Source: Gemmatimonadota bacterium
Lineage (GTDB): Bacteria > Gemmatimonadota > Gemmatimonadetes > Gemmatimonadales > Gemmatimonadaceae
Assembly: GCA_003152485.1 (NCBI GenBank)
Contig: PMAE01000020.1
Span: 69,282 to 104,110 of the forward strand
Direction: 5' to 3'
Length of the DNA: 34,829 nucleotides
Positions 9,319 to 17,524 of this stretch are shown here, in pieces. A program made the position numbers and the translations under genes. The notes under the pieces were generated by a model, which worked only from the letters and a program-made list of their open reading frames with translations, ran no database searches and had not been told where the DNA came from. Within the stretch, counting starts at the first letter, position 1. The number at the start of each line of letters is the position of its first letter.

Positions 9319-10322
9319 TCACCGTCGACATTGGGCAGGCGCTGAGCGCGTTCTGGCGCGGATCGTTCGGCTCGGAGTACGCGATCGTGTCCGCCACGCT
9401 CGTACGGGCCACGCCACTCATCTTCACCGGGCTCGCAGTCGCGATCGCATTTCGCGCCGGCGTGCTCAACATCGGCGCCGAGGGTCAGTTCTTGGCTGGG
9501 GCGGCGGCCGCGACCGTGTGCGCCGGGATCGCGGCCTCGTGGCCTCGCGCGGCGCAGTCGGCCATCGGTCTGCCGCTCGCATTGATCGGCGGCACGGTGG
9601 CCGGCGCCGCCTGGTCCGGCGTCGCGGCATGGCTCAGGCGACGATTTGGCGTGCTGGAAGTGATCAGCACCATCATGCTCAACTACGTGGCGCTCGAAGC
9701 TGTCGCGTACCTCGTCCGGGGTCCCCTGCAGGAACCGCTGCATATCTATCCACAGACTCCGACGCTCCCCCGTGGGTTGCATCTGCCGACGCTCGTCCCC
9801 GGAAGCCGACTGCACGTCGGCTTCGCCCTCGCCGTGGTCGCGGCCACGCTCGCATGGTGGATGATGCGTGAGACCGCGTCCGGGTTCCGGCTCCGCGTGA
9901 CGGGGGCGAACCCATACGCCGCGGCGAGCGCGGGACGCATCGATGTGCCGGCGGTCACCACGCGGGCGTTTCTCGTGAGTGGCGCATTCGCGGGGCTCGC
10001 CGGCGCGGTGGAAGTGACGGGTGTGACCTACGCGCTCTACGACAACATCTCTCCCGGCTATGGCTACACGGCAATCGCCGTCGCGCTCCTCGCCAATCTC
10101 AATCCGTTGGCGGTCATCGCCAGCGGCGTATTCTTCGGCGGCCTGGAGGCGGGGGCCGCCGCGATGCAGCGCGATGCGGGCGTGCCATCGGTCATGGTCT
10201 CGGTCGTCGAGGCGGTGATCATCCTGGCGATCCTCGCCGCAGGGGCCGCCCGGATCCGCTGGCCACCGCTCGGCGTGCGGTGGCCCGGTCGGCGACGTGT
10301 TTCCGGGGGAGCACCCGCATGA
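9315..10322 (+). CDS. ABC transporter permease, nucleoside-type (YufP-like)
   Basis: A 335-residue inner-membrane permease of the branched-chain/ribose/nucleoside superfamily (BPD_transp_2). The TPLIFTGLAVAIAFRAGVLNIGAEGQFLAG segment near the N-terminus is diagnostic, especially the FRAGVLNIGAEGQ loop. A cytoplasmic coupling region follows around FRLRVTGANPYAAASAGR (about residue 193-210). It should pair with the following permease and with the duplicated ATPase at 1004-2590 to import nucleosides or a similar solute. The GTG start overlaps the SulP stop by four bases (GTGA), and the stop overlaps the next permease start (ATGA). This places SulP and both permeases in one translationally linked operon. 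Confidence 0.92.
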   Translation: MITVDIGQALSAFWRGSFGSEYAIVSATLVRATPLIFTGLAVAIAFRAGVLNIGAEGQFLAGAAAATVCAGIAASWPRAAQSAIGLPLALIGGTVAGAAWSGVAAWLRRRFGVLEVISTIMLNYVALEAVAYLVRGPLQEPLHIYPQTPTLPRGLHLPTLVPGSRLHVGFALAVVAATLAWWMMRETASGFRLRVTGANPYAAASAGRIDVPAVTTRAFLVSGAFAGLAGAVEVTGVTYALYDNISPGYGYTAIAVALLANLNPLAVIASGVFFGGLEAGAAAMQRDAGVPSVMVSVVEAVIILAILAAGAARIRWPPLGVRWPGRRRVSGGAPA

Positions 10323-11251
10323 CCGGCGGTGCAGCCACCGTCACCGCGTTCCTCGAGGCCACGGTGCGGACCGCGACCCCACTCCTGTTCGCGGGACTCG
10401 GCGAGACGGTCGTGGAGCAGGCCGGGGTGATCAACGTCGGATTGGAAGGCGTCGTCATCGCCGGCGCGTTCGGCGGCCTGGTGGGCGCGACGACCGCCGG
10501 GCTCGGGACCGGGTTCGTGGTCGCGGCCGTCTCGGGCGCGGCGATGGCGGCGGTCTTCGGGCTGTTCGCGGCAATCCTCCGGGCGGATCAGGTCATTAGC
10601 GGGACCGCGGTCACGCTGTTGGGGCTCGGCCTCACGGGCGCGTTGTATCGGTGGGGATTCGGGCCAAGCGGCGCGGCGCTCTCCATTCCGACGATGCACG
10701 CCATGCCGATTCCGGTGTTGAGCCGCGTGCCCCTCCTCGGACCCGCGCTGTTCGATCAACCACCGATCGCATACCTGGCGTATGGTCTCGTGCCGTTGTT
10801 GTGGTGGTGGACGTACCGCACGTACGGCGGCCTCGCGTTGCGCGCGGTGGGTGAGAACCCCGACGCGGCGCGTGCCGCGGGGATTGCGGTCCGCCGGGTC
10901 CAGTTCGGCGCCGTGCTCGTCGGCGGGGTGCTCGGTGGGGTGAGTGGCGGGACGCTCGTGCTCGCGCAGGTGGGAACGTTCGCCGAGGGTATGTCCGCCG
11001 GCCGCGGCTTCATCGCCATCGCGATCGTCGCGCTCGGGCGCTGGAATCCGGTCGGCGCGGCCGCCGGCGCGGTGATCTTCGGCGCGGCGAGCGCACTGCA
11101 GTTTCTCTTTCAGGCGATGGGGTGGCGGGCGCCGTATCAGCTCTTCCTCGCGGTTCCGTACGTGTTGACGCTCGTGGCGCTCGCGGTCGCGAGTGCTGCG
11201 GGCCGCGGCGGCGCCCCCGCGGCGCTGGGGCGATCGGCGATCGGCGACTAG
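10319..11251 (+). CDS. ABC transporter permease, nucleoside-type (YufQ-like)
   Basis: A 310-residue membrane protein that forms the second permease half of the importer. The TPLLFAGLGETVVEQAGVINVGLEGVVIAGA segment and a coupling region around LRAVGENPDAARAAGIAVRRVQ (about residue 178-200) are characteristic. ATG at 10319 is preferred: it overlaps the previous stop as ATGA and is preceded by GGGGGAG at 10305-10311; an upstream GTG at 10280 would add an out-of-family extension. The C-terminus (RSAIGD) is encoded by two copies of the heptamer GATCGGC (11232-11245), with the stop in a third, diverged unit. Its stop codon shares the palindrome CTAG with the stop of the converging membrane-protein gene. 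Confidence 0.92.
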   Translation: MTGGAATVTAFLEATVRTATPLLFAGLGETVVEQAGVINVGLEGVVIAGAFGGLVGATTAGLGTGFVVAAVSGAAMAAVFGLFAAILRADQVISGTAVTLLGLGLTGALYRWGFGPSGAALSIPTMHAMPIPVLSRVPLLGPALFDQPPIAYLAYGLVPLLWWWTYRTYGGLALRAVGENPDAARAAGIAVRRVQFGAVLVGGVLGGVSGGTLVLAQVGTFAEGMSAGRGFIAIAIVALGRWNPVGAAAGAVIFGAASALQFLFQAMGWRAPYQLFLAVPYVLTLVALAVASAAGRGGAPAALGRSAIGD

Positions 11252-11694
11252 CCCCTTACACCCTCCCTCGCCTCGGTGACCATCTGCCGAAACATGCGCA
11301 TGGCCAGCAGGCACGGAATGCCGTACGTCACCAGCCACGTAATCAGCAAGAGATCGAGCAGTCGGGTCCGTGGCCAATGCCCCTGGAACCCGTATCGTAC
11401 CAACACGGTGCACAGCACCAGCGTCACCACGGTCGGGACGGAGAATCGCAGATCGTAGCGGACCCGCCAGGGATCACCCGACACGGCGCCGATCGTGACT
11501 TCGCCAGACCACACGGCGAGCAACGGACCGAGGCCACGGCCACCCCACGGGACCGGCATCCGGAATCGAAACCCACCGATCACATCATGCCGAACGCGCG
11601 CCCCTCGCGCCGAGAGCTCGTGGCCGAGCCGAAATACGATCTCGCGCGTCTCCCGCGCCGTCGGCTGCGGCACCAGCGGCAACGAACCTAGCAC
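11248..11694 (-). CDS. Small two-helix membrane protein, unknown function
   Basis: A 148-residue protein of unknown family. The N-terminal half is soluble and beta-rich in character (residues 1-85); two hydrophobic segments follow at about 87-104 and 115-133, then a short basic C-terminus. GTG at 11694 is the likely start; it overlaps the 3' end of the upstream lipoprotein gene by seven bases, so the pair is probably translationally coupled. I do not recognise conserved motifs. A function in the envelope together with the lipoprotein is possible but only inferred from adjacency. Confidence 0.65.
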   Translation of the reverse strand: MLGSLPLVPQPTARETREIVFRLGHELSARGARVRHDVIGGFRFRMPVPWGGRGLGPLLAVWSGEVTIGAVSGDPWRVRYDLRFSVPTVVTLVLCTVLVRYGFQGHWPRTRLLDLLLITWLVTYGIPCLLAMRMFRQMVTEAREGVRG

Positions 11695-12662
11695 CCGGCA
11701 TACGCGCTATTCCACCGCGCGCGCCAGCGACGGGGGCCGACGCGCTCGAGGAGCGTGTAGGAGCTGCCGTCGCCATAGTCGCGGCCGATGACGATCGCGG
11801 CGCGTTGCCGGGGGCCGCGACCGAGGAGGACGGCGGCGAGCATCTCGCTGGATTCGACGTCGTCTTCCGCACCGGAGACTCGTTCGGAGTAGGCGGCGAT
11901 GTAAGGCGGGGCGGCGCCGCCCGGTCCGGGGAGCGTGTCACGTTCCAGGACGATGAGCAGGTGCTCTTCCTGCGGGCTTGCTTCCTGGTTGAGGCGGCGC
12001 ACGACTTCCGCGGCAAGCACGGTGTCGCCCGAGGGCAGCGTGAACTGATGCGCGTCGCGCACCGAGAACGGGAGGCCGCGAAACGCTGCCGCGGTGTCAT
12101 TGGGCAACGCGGACGCCGCGTGTGCGATGGCGGCGGCGCGGCGCGCGGAATCCACGGCCGCCAAGCCGATCATCGAATCCATGGGGAGCGACGTCGCGTG
12201 ACCGGCGGCGAAGCCGACCGACCAGTCGGGCGGCGGACCGTTGGGGGTCGCGAGATGCGCGGTCGGCCACGCGGTGCAGCTTCCGGTGAAGTTGCCGGCG
12301 GCCGCGGACGCCAGCGATGCCGTGCCGGCGATGCCGTGCCGGGTGAAGAGATCGGCGCGCGGGTGGTGATCCAGGGCCGAGTCGTTGGCGGGGGCGTCAG
12401 CGAGCGTGCTGTCGGTAAATCGTGGCAGGACGACGACGGCTTCGCTGGTATTGGTGCCGACCACGAACAGGTCGGGTCCCGCGACCGTGTCGTTCCAGCC
12501 GGCCAATCGCGCGGCCTGCGAGGGCCCGGGCGGCGACGTGGCAGCGGTTGGCGTGGCCGCTGAGGTGTTCGTGGTGTCGCTTGCCGGTCGCGTGCGTTCG
12601 CACCCGGCGATCGCGACGACGAGGCCCACGGTACCGATCGCGGCGCCTACTGCGGAGCGCAT
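11688..12662 (-). CDS. Predicted lipoprotein, unknown function
   Basis: A 324-residue protein with a short N-terminal signal and lipobox AIAGC (Cys near residue 20), followed by a Thr/Ala/Pro/Ser-rich linker to about residue 50, typical of an envelope-tethered lipoprotein. The rest is a globular domain containing several segments such as FTLPSGDTVLAAEVVRRLNQ and a C-terminal YTLLERVGPRRWRARW strand pair. No enzyme motif was recognised. The ATG at 12662 lacks an obvious ribosome site. It is followed without a gap by a membrane-protein gene and lies downstream of a type IV prepilin gene on the same strand, about 195 bp away. Confidence 0.75.
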   Translation of the reverse strand: MRSAVGAAIGTVGLVVAIAGCERTRPASDTTNTSAATPTAATSPPGPSQAARLAGWNDTVAGPDLFVVGTNTSEAVVVLPRFTDSTLADAPANDSALDHHPRADLFTRHGIAGTASLASAAAGNFTGSCTAWPTAHLATPNGPPPDWSVGFAAGHATSLPMDSMIGLAAVDSARRAAAIAHAASALPNDTAAAFRGLPFSVRDAHQFTLPSGDTVLAAEVVRRLNQEASPQEEHLLIVLERDTLPGPGGAAPPYIAAYSERVSGAEDDVESSEMLAAVLLGRGPRQRAAIVIGRDYGDGSSYTLLERVGPRRWRARWNSAYAGC

Positions 12663-12857
12663 GGGGGGAAGATGCCGTGCGCTGGGATGGAGTGCTAGTC
12701 AGGCGGCGTCGAGCGTGAATGACGAAGTGCGCAAGCGGCTCGATGACATTCTGAACGACGAGGTTCGATACCTCAGGTCCGTTCGCTGAGCCGCGGGCTC
12801 GGCACCGGACCGAGCGACCCGAGGGAGGCGACGCCGCTTACGACGCGAGCGCCGCGG

Positions 12858-13283
12858 CTACTGACAGGCGATGTTGCCTTCGATGGTGGCGGGGGCGGCG
12901 GGGGCGACGGAGCCGTAGAACACGGCGCAGGTACTGGGCGACGCCATGACGTTGGTGACGCTCGCCGTCCATCCGGTGGCGCTCGCGGTACTGATCGTGA
13001 TCGTATCGCCGGGCGAGGAGCTGAACTGCAGCGCGCTGATCGACGTCGTGTACACGGCGTTGTTGTAAAAATATGATTCCTGCATGGTAGCCAGATTGCG
13101 GAGGTCTTCACGCATGGCAGCTGCCTCGGCCTTGCCCTTCGTATTGGCGAACTTCGGCACCGCGATCGCGGCGAGAATGCCGATGATCACGACGACGATC
13201 AACAACTCGATCAGCGTAAACCCGCGTGCGGCACGAGGCACGCCGGATCTACAGCGAGATAGGTGATGGGGATGCCGCTGCAT
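12858..13283 (-). CDS. Type IV prepilin-like protein (PilA/GspG type)
   Basis: About 141 residues with a textbook class III signal: a basic leader ending RAARG, then the cleavage site before FTLIELLIVVVIIGILAAIA and the conserved Glu at mature position 5. The continuing PKFANTKGKAEAAAMREDL is the usual pilin alpha-1 helix. Two cysteines near the C-terminus (in STCAVF and NIACQ) could form the D-region disulfide. The protein would be processed by prepilin peptidase and assembled into a type IV pilus or pseudopilus. ATG 13283 gives a 25-residue leader; a GTG about 18 codons further in would give a more typical short leader, and neither has a clear ribosome site. No other pilus gene is present here. 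Confidence 0.9.
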   Translation of the reverse strand: MQRHPHHLSRCRSGVPRAARGFTLIELLIVVVIIGILAAIAVPKFANTKGKAEAAAMREDLRNLATMQESYFYNNAVYTTSISALQFSSSPGDTITISTASATGWTASVTNVMASPSTCAVFYGSVAPAAPATIEGNIACQ

Positions 13284-13527
13284 ACAACCGTTGCAAAGCA
13301 ATGCTGAGACCGCCACACTGACATTTGCTGATGTCGTTGCGGCTAAAGGTGTTACAAGATTCCAGCAGGCCGCCATCCCGGACTTCCTGCCGTCGAAACG
13401 CCACGGATACCGCATCCTGCAAGTCTGAAAGAGGACAGTCGGGCAGAGTGACCGACCGGGCGGGCACGGTGGGAGTTCGTGGGCTCCGGCGAGTTCCCCC
13501 GACCGGGCCGATCGGAGCCGCCCCGAG

Positions 13528-16527
13528 TTATCGCCCCTTGGCGTCCACCCAATTGGGGCCGACGCCCACGTCGACGACGAGGGGGACGCTGAGCTCGGTG
13601 GCGTGTTCCATCTGATACGCGACGAGGGCTTGAAGTTTGTCGAGTTCGTCGGGCGGTCCCTCGAAGACCAGCTCGTCGTGCACTTGGAGCAGCATGCGCG
13701 CCGCAAACCGTTCGGTCGCGAGCCGGTCGTGGATCCTGATCATCGCGATCTTGATGAGGTCGGCGGCCGACCCCTGGATCGGCGAGTTCTGCGCGGTCCG
13801 TTCTCCAAATGCTCGGATGTTGAAATTGCGATCGCGGAGCTCCGGGATGTAGCGCCGCCGGCCGAAGATCGTTTGCACGTATCCACGCTCCCGCGCGTGT
13901 TCCACCATGGCGTCGAGGAATGCCCGCACGCCTTGGAAGCGTTCGAAATAGGTGGCGATGAACAGCTTGGCCTCGGCGAACTCGATCTTGAGCTGGCGCG
14001 AGAGCGCGTGCGCGCCCTGGCCATAGATCGTCGCGAAGTTGATCGTCTTCGCCCGCCCACGCATCTCCGGGGTCACCTCATCCAGCGGCACGCCGAAGAT
14101 GACCGACGCCGTCTGGCGATGGATATCCCCGCCGGCACGGAACGCGGACACGAATGCCGGATCACCCGAGAGATGGGCAAGGAGACGGAGCTCGATCTGC
14201 GAGTAGTCGGCGGTCATCAGCATCCACCCCGCGCGCGGGATGAAGCCACGGCGGATGTCGCGTCCGAGCTCGCGTCGGATCGGGATGTTCTGGAGGTTCG
14301 GATCACTCGAAGACAAGCGACCGGTCGACGCAACGGTCTGGCTGAAGGAGGTATGCAGTCGGTGGTCCGCCGGCAGCAGCATCGCGGGCAGCGCGTCGAG
14401 GTACGTGCCTTCGAGCTTGAACAACTCGCGGTACTCCAACAGCAGCTCGGGCAAGACATGGCCTGCTTCCGCCAAATCCTGGAGCACGCTGGCGTCCGTG
14501 GACGGGCCCGTCGCAGTCTTCTTTCGGATCGGAAGTTGGAGCTTCTCGAACAGAATCGCGCGAAGCTTGGGATTGGAGTTGATGTTGAACTCCTCGCCAG
14601 CGGCCGTGTAGATCTCGCGCTCGACGCGCTCGCGCTCGCGCTGAAACCGTTCCTTCAGCGAGCGGAACAGATCCACGTCGATCGCGATGCCAGCCCATTC
14701 CATTTCGGCGAGCGCGGCGACGAGCGGGATCTCGATGTCGCGAAAGAGCGGCATGAGCTCCAGCTCGCGGAGTTGCGGCTCGAAGATCGCGCGGAGCCGG
14801 AGCGTCATGTCCGCGTCCTCGCACGCGTAGTCCCGCGCGCAGTCGATGGGCACCTGATCGTACGAGAGCTGCGCTTTGCCGCGGCCGCAGAGCTCATCGT
14901 ACGACGTCATCGTGTGGTCGAGGAACTCCAGCGCCAGCAGATCGAGCCCGTGCGAGCGACGCCCGGGATCGAGCACATAACTGGCCAGCATGGTGTCGAA
15001 ATCGAGTCCGGCGAGCCGAATGCCGGCCCGTCGCAGCACGAGAATGTCGAACTTGGCGTTCTGCGCCGTCTTGTGGACCGCCGGATCCTCGAGCAGATCA
15101 CGCAGCGGCGCCATCTCAGGCGAGTCGATCGCCGGGAGGTTGCGGACCGGCGCCAGATTGCCGGCCGCGATCACTCGGGCGGCAATGGAGGTGGACGACG
15201 CGGCGGATGATGGCTGACGCCGTGCAGGCGACGGGCGGCTCGGCGCCGCGTCGTCCCGCGCATCCTCGCCGGTCGCGGGGGCGCCATCCGCATCACGGTC
15301 TGTGCGCTCGAGCGACACGACACCCTCCCGACGTTCGACCGTCCGCGCACCGACCACGAGCTCGAGCTCGCCAACCGGCGACCGCGGATCGCGGTGCCGG
15401 AGCGGGAGGTAGTACGCCTCCCCGGGAGCGAGGGCGATCGTGAGGGCGACGAGTGTCGAGCGCATCGGATCGACCGTGACCGGCGACTCCCGGTCGATCA
15501 CGGCGACCGCATCGATCGCGAAACTGCCGACGGTTCGCGCGCGGCCGACGAGATCCAGGAGCTGGGGGACGGTATCAATTGTGTGATATTTAGTAGCTTT
15601 CTGCTCCTTTTTTTCCGGCACGGGTTGGCCCACGTCCCGAGCCATGGAATGGAACTCCAGCTCGACGTACAGGTCGCGAAGTCGCGCGGTATCCGCGTCC
15701 CGGACTCGGAGTGCCTCGAGATCGAGCGTGATCGCGAGATCGGTGCGAATAGTTACTAATTCTTTGGAGAGGATCGCCTGGTCGCGAAACTGCTGCAGGG
15801 CTTCACGCGGGCGTTTCTTGGAGACGTCGGCCGCGTGGTCGAGGATCGATTCGAGCGACCCGTAGGTCTGCACGAGCTCGCGCGCGGTTTTGTCGCCGAT
15901 CCCGGGAACGCCGGGGACATTGTCGGAGCTATCACCCACCATGGCGAGGTAGTCAGTCACGAAGGCGGGGGCGACGCCGAGCCGCTCGTCGGCGTTCTCG
16001 AGTCCCACCCACTGTTCCTCGACACTGGCCGGACCGCCGCGTCCCGGGTTGAGGAGCCATACGCCAGGGCGGACGAGCTGTTGAAAGTCCTTGTCGCCGG
16101 AGACGATCACGACATTCGCGCCCTGGTCGGCACCCTGCCGAGCGAGCGTCCCAATAACGTCGTCAGCCTCGAACCCGTCCAGCGTCAGAATCGGAATTCG
16201 ATTGGCGTCGAGGATTGCGCAGATGCGCTCCATGCCGCGGTCGAAGTCCGCTTGCAGCTCGTCGCTCAGCTTCTGCCGCGTGGCCTTGTAGGCGGGGTAG
16301 CGCTCATGACGGAACGACATCCCGGAGTCGTTGACCCAGCCGAGATAGTCGGGGCGGTGCGTGGCGCGGAGGCGCTGGAGGAAGTTGACGATCCCCCATG
16401 CGGCCGACGTGTTCTCGCCGTGGCTCGTGGTCAGCGGCCGGGAGATGAGCGCGAAGAACGCGCGATAGATCAGCGCGTACCCATCGACGAGGAAGATGCG
16501 GGGCGAGCCAGGGAGCGTCGGGGCCAT
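13528..16527 (-). CDS. polA: DNA polymerase I
   Basis: A 999-residue family A DNA polymerase for Okazaki-fragment processing and repair. Domains: 5'-3' exonuclease/FEN (about 1-300; GFEADDVIGTL, VSGDKDFQQLV, the helix-hairpin-helix region GVPGIGDKTA), 3'-5' exonuclease (about 325-610) and polymerase (about 620-999; motif A TADYSQIELR, O-helix RAKTINFATIYGQG, motif C VHDELVFEG). In the 3'-5' domain ExoII Asp494 and the ExoIII Tyr567/Asp571 pair are present, but ExoI reads Asp339-Ala-Val where Asp-x-Glu is expected, so proofreading may be weak or absent. A low-complexity insertion (about residues 385-455) separates ExoI from ExoII. The ATG at 16527 starts just before the conserved IFLVDGYALIYRAFFA strand; an upstream extension overlaps the kinase gene. 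It follows the Ser/Thr kinase gene after 34 bp. Confidence 0.96.
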   Translation of the reverse strand: MAPTLPGSPRIFLVDGYALIYRAFFALISRPLTTSHGENTSAAWGIVNFLQRLRATHRPDYLGWVNDSGMSFRHERYPAYKATRQKLSDELQADFDRGMERICAILDANRIPILTLDGFEADDVIGTLARQGADQGANVVIVSGDKDFQQLVRPGVWLLNPGRGGPASVEEQWVGLENADERLGVAPAFVTDYLAMVGDSSDNVPGVPGIGDKTARELVQTYGSLESILDHAADVSKKRPREALQQFRDQAILSKELVTIRTDLAITLDLEALRVRDADTARLRDLYVELEFHSMARDVGQPVPEKKEQKATKYHTIDTVPQLLDLVGRARTVGSFAIDAVAVIDRESPVTVDPMRSTLVALTIALAPGEAYYLPLRHRDPRSPVGELELVVGARTVERREGVVSLERTDRDADGAPATGEDARDDAAPSRPSPARRQPSSAASSTSIAARVIAAGNLAPVRNLPAIDSPEMAPLRDLLEDPAVHKTAQNAKFDILVLRRAGIRLAGLDFDTMLASYVLDPGRRSHGLDLLALEFLDHTMTSYDELCGRGKAQLSYDQVPIDCARDYACEDADMTLRLRAIFEPQLRELELMPLFRDIEIPLVAALAEMEWAGIAIDVDLFRSLKERFQRERERVEREIYTAAGEEFNINSNPKLRAILFEKLQLPIRKKTATGPSTDASVLQDLAEAGHVLPELLLEYRELFKLEGTYLDALPAMLLPADHRLHTSFSQTVASTGRLSSSDPNLQNIPIRRELGRDIRRGFIPRAGWMLMTADYSQIELRLLAHLSGDPAFVSAFRAGGDIHRQTASVIFGVPLDEVTPEMRGRAKTINFATIYGQGAHALSRQLKIEFAEAKLFIATYFERFQGVRAFLDAMVEHARERGYVQTIFGRRRYIPELRDRNFNIRAFGERTAQNSPIQGSAADLIKIAMIRIHDRLATERFAARMLLQVHDELVFEGPPDELDKLQALVAYQMEHATELSVPLVVDVGVGPNWVDAKGR

Positions 16528-16561
16528 GGCGGAAAATACAGCGATGGCAAATCGCCCACGA

Positions 16562-17488
16562 TCAGCCCTTCCCGAAGAGTCCTTTGACCTTGGCGAAGAC
16601 GCCGGCGGCGGGGTTGGCGACGGCGCGCCGCGTCGTCGGGGCGGCCGTCGCCGCAGCACTGAGCGCCTCGGCGAAGCCGATCGTGGTCGCGAATCGGGCC
16701 GCGGGCTGCTTCGCGAGCCCCTTCATGATGACGTCCGATACGGCCGCGGAGAACGTCAATCCGGGCTTCGCGGCGTTGAGGGCGATGGGCGGCTGGGTCA
16801 GCAGCTGCGTGAACATCTCGCGCGGGCTCTTCGCGACGAAGGGATGCGTGCCGGTGAGCAGGTAATAGGCGATCGTCGCCAGGCTGTACTGATCCGCGGC
16901 CGGCGTCACCATCTCGCCCGACAGCGCTTCCGGAGCGACGTACAACAACGTGCCGACGAAGAAACCCGCCCGCGTAAGTCGGTCCTCGGCCCCCGTATCG
17001 GTGTCGGCCGCAATACCGAAATCGAGGAGCAGCACCCGCCGCGTCTCCGGATCGTACATCACGTTGTCGGGCTTGAGATCGCGATGCACGATGCCAGCGG
17101 CATGCGCGGCTTGGACCGCGCCCGCGATCTGCAGGATCATGTCCGCGACATCGTTGAGGGGCAGGGGCGCGTGCCGTTTGGCGTAGCGTTCGAGCAACTC
17201 GCCGCTGGCCCATTCGATGGCGAGGAAGTGCAGCCCGGGGCGCGCCTCGCCGATCTCGATCGTGCGCACTACATTCGGGTGGGTGACGCGTGTGCCGTAC
17301 TTCGCCTCGCGGACGAAGCGGGCAATCGCGGTCTTGTCATCGCGCAGCTTCTCGCGAAGCACTTTGACGGCGCACACGCCGTACTGCGGATGTTCCGCCC
17401 GGAAGACGGTTGACGTCCCGCCCTCGCCGATCAGATCGCGCAGGGTATACCCCGCGAGGGTCGTCCCTACCAACTGCTCTCGCGCCAC
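16562..17488 (-). CDS. Hanks-type serine/threonine protein kinase
   Basis: A 308-residue kinase with a complete eukaryotic-like catalytic core: glycine loop GEGGTSTVF (about 21-29), catalytic Lys42 in AVKVL, HRDLKPDN loop (135-142), DFG at 156-158, and the APE-like VAPEALSG of the activation segment. The last 45 residues are Ala/Thr-rich and end in a basic AKVKGLFGKG. No transmembrane helix or sensor domain is present, so it should be cytosolic. GTG at 17488 is the only start fitting the domain. It sits 36 bp after the histidine-kinase gene and 34 bp before polA on the same strand, so the three may be one transcript. The substrate is unknown. Confidence 0.93.
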   Translation of the reverse strand: MAREQLVGTTLAGYTLRDLIGEGGTSTVFRAEHPQYGVCAVKVLREKLRDDKTAIARFVREAKYGTRVTHPNVVRTIEIGEARPGLHFLAIEWASGELLERYAKRHAPLPLNDVADMILQIAGAVQAAHAAGIVHRDLKPDNVMYDPETRRVLLLDFGIAADTDTGAEDRLTRAGFFVGTLLYVAPEALSGEMVTPAADQYSLATIAYYLLTGTHPFVAKSPREMFTQLLTQPPIALNAAKPGLTFSAAVSDVIMKGLAKQPAARFATTIGFAEALSAAATAAPTTRRAVANPAAGVFAKVKGLFGKG

Positions 17489-17524
17489 GCCGCGAAGCTA
17501 TGGGAGGCGGGAGCGTAAAGCAAA

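Noticed and set aside
10064-11413. Long open frame antisense to the ABC permeases (similar ones at 878-1771, 7462-8559, 13603-15210 and 5756-6520)
   Set aside because: They are rich in Arg, Gly, His and Pro, have no domain pattern, and lie exactly opposite well-recognised genes; such frames are expected in high-GC DNA.
13249-13467. Cys-containing minus-strand frame upstream of the prepilin
   Set aside because: It overlaps the pilin start in another frame, has no recognisable domain and lacks a ribosome site.
13284-13527. Possible c-di-GMP riboswitch before the pilin gene
   Set aside because: The conserved GEMM core segments are not present; only weak local pairing is seen.
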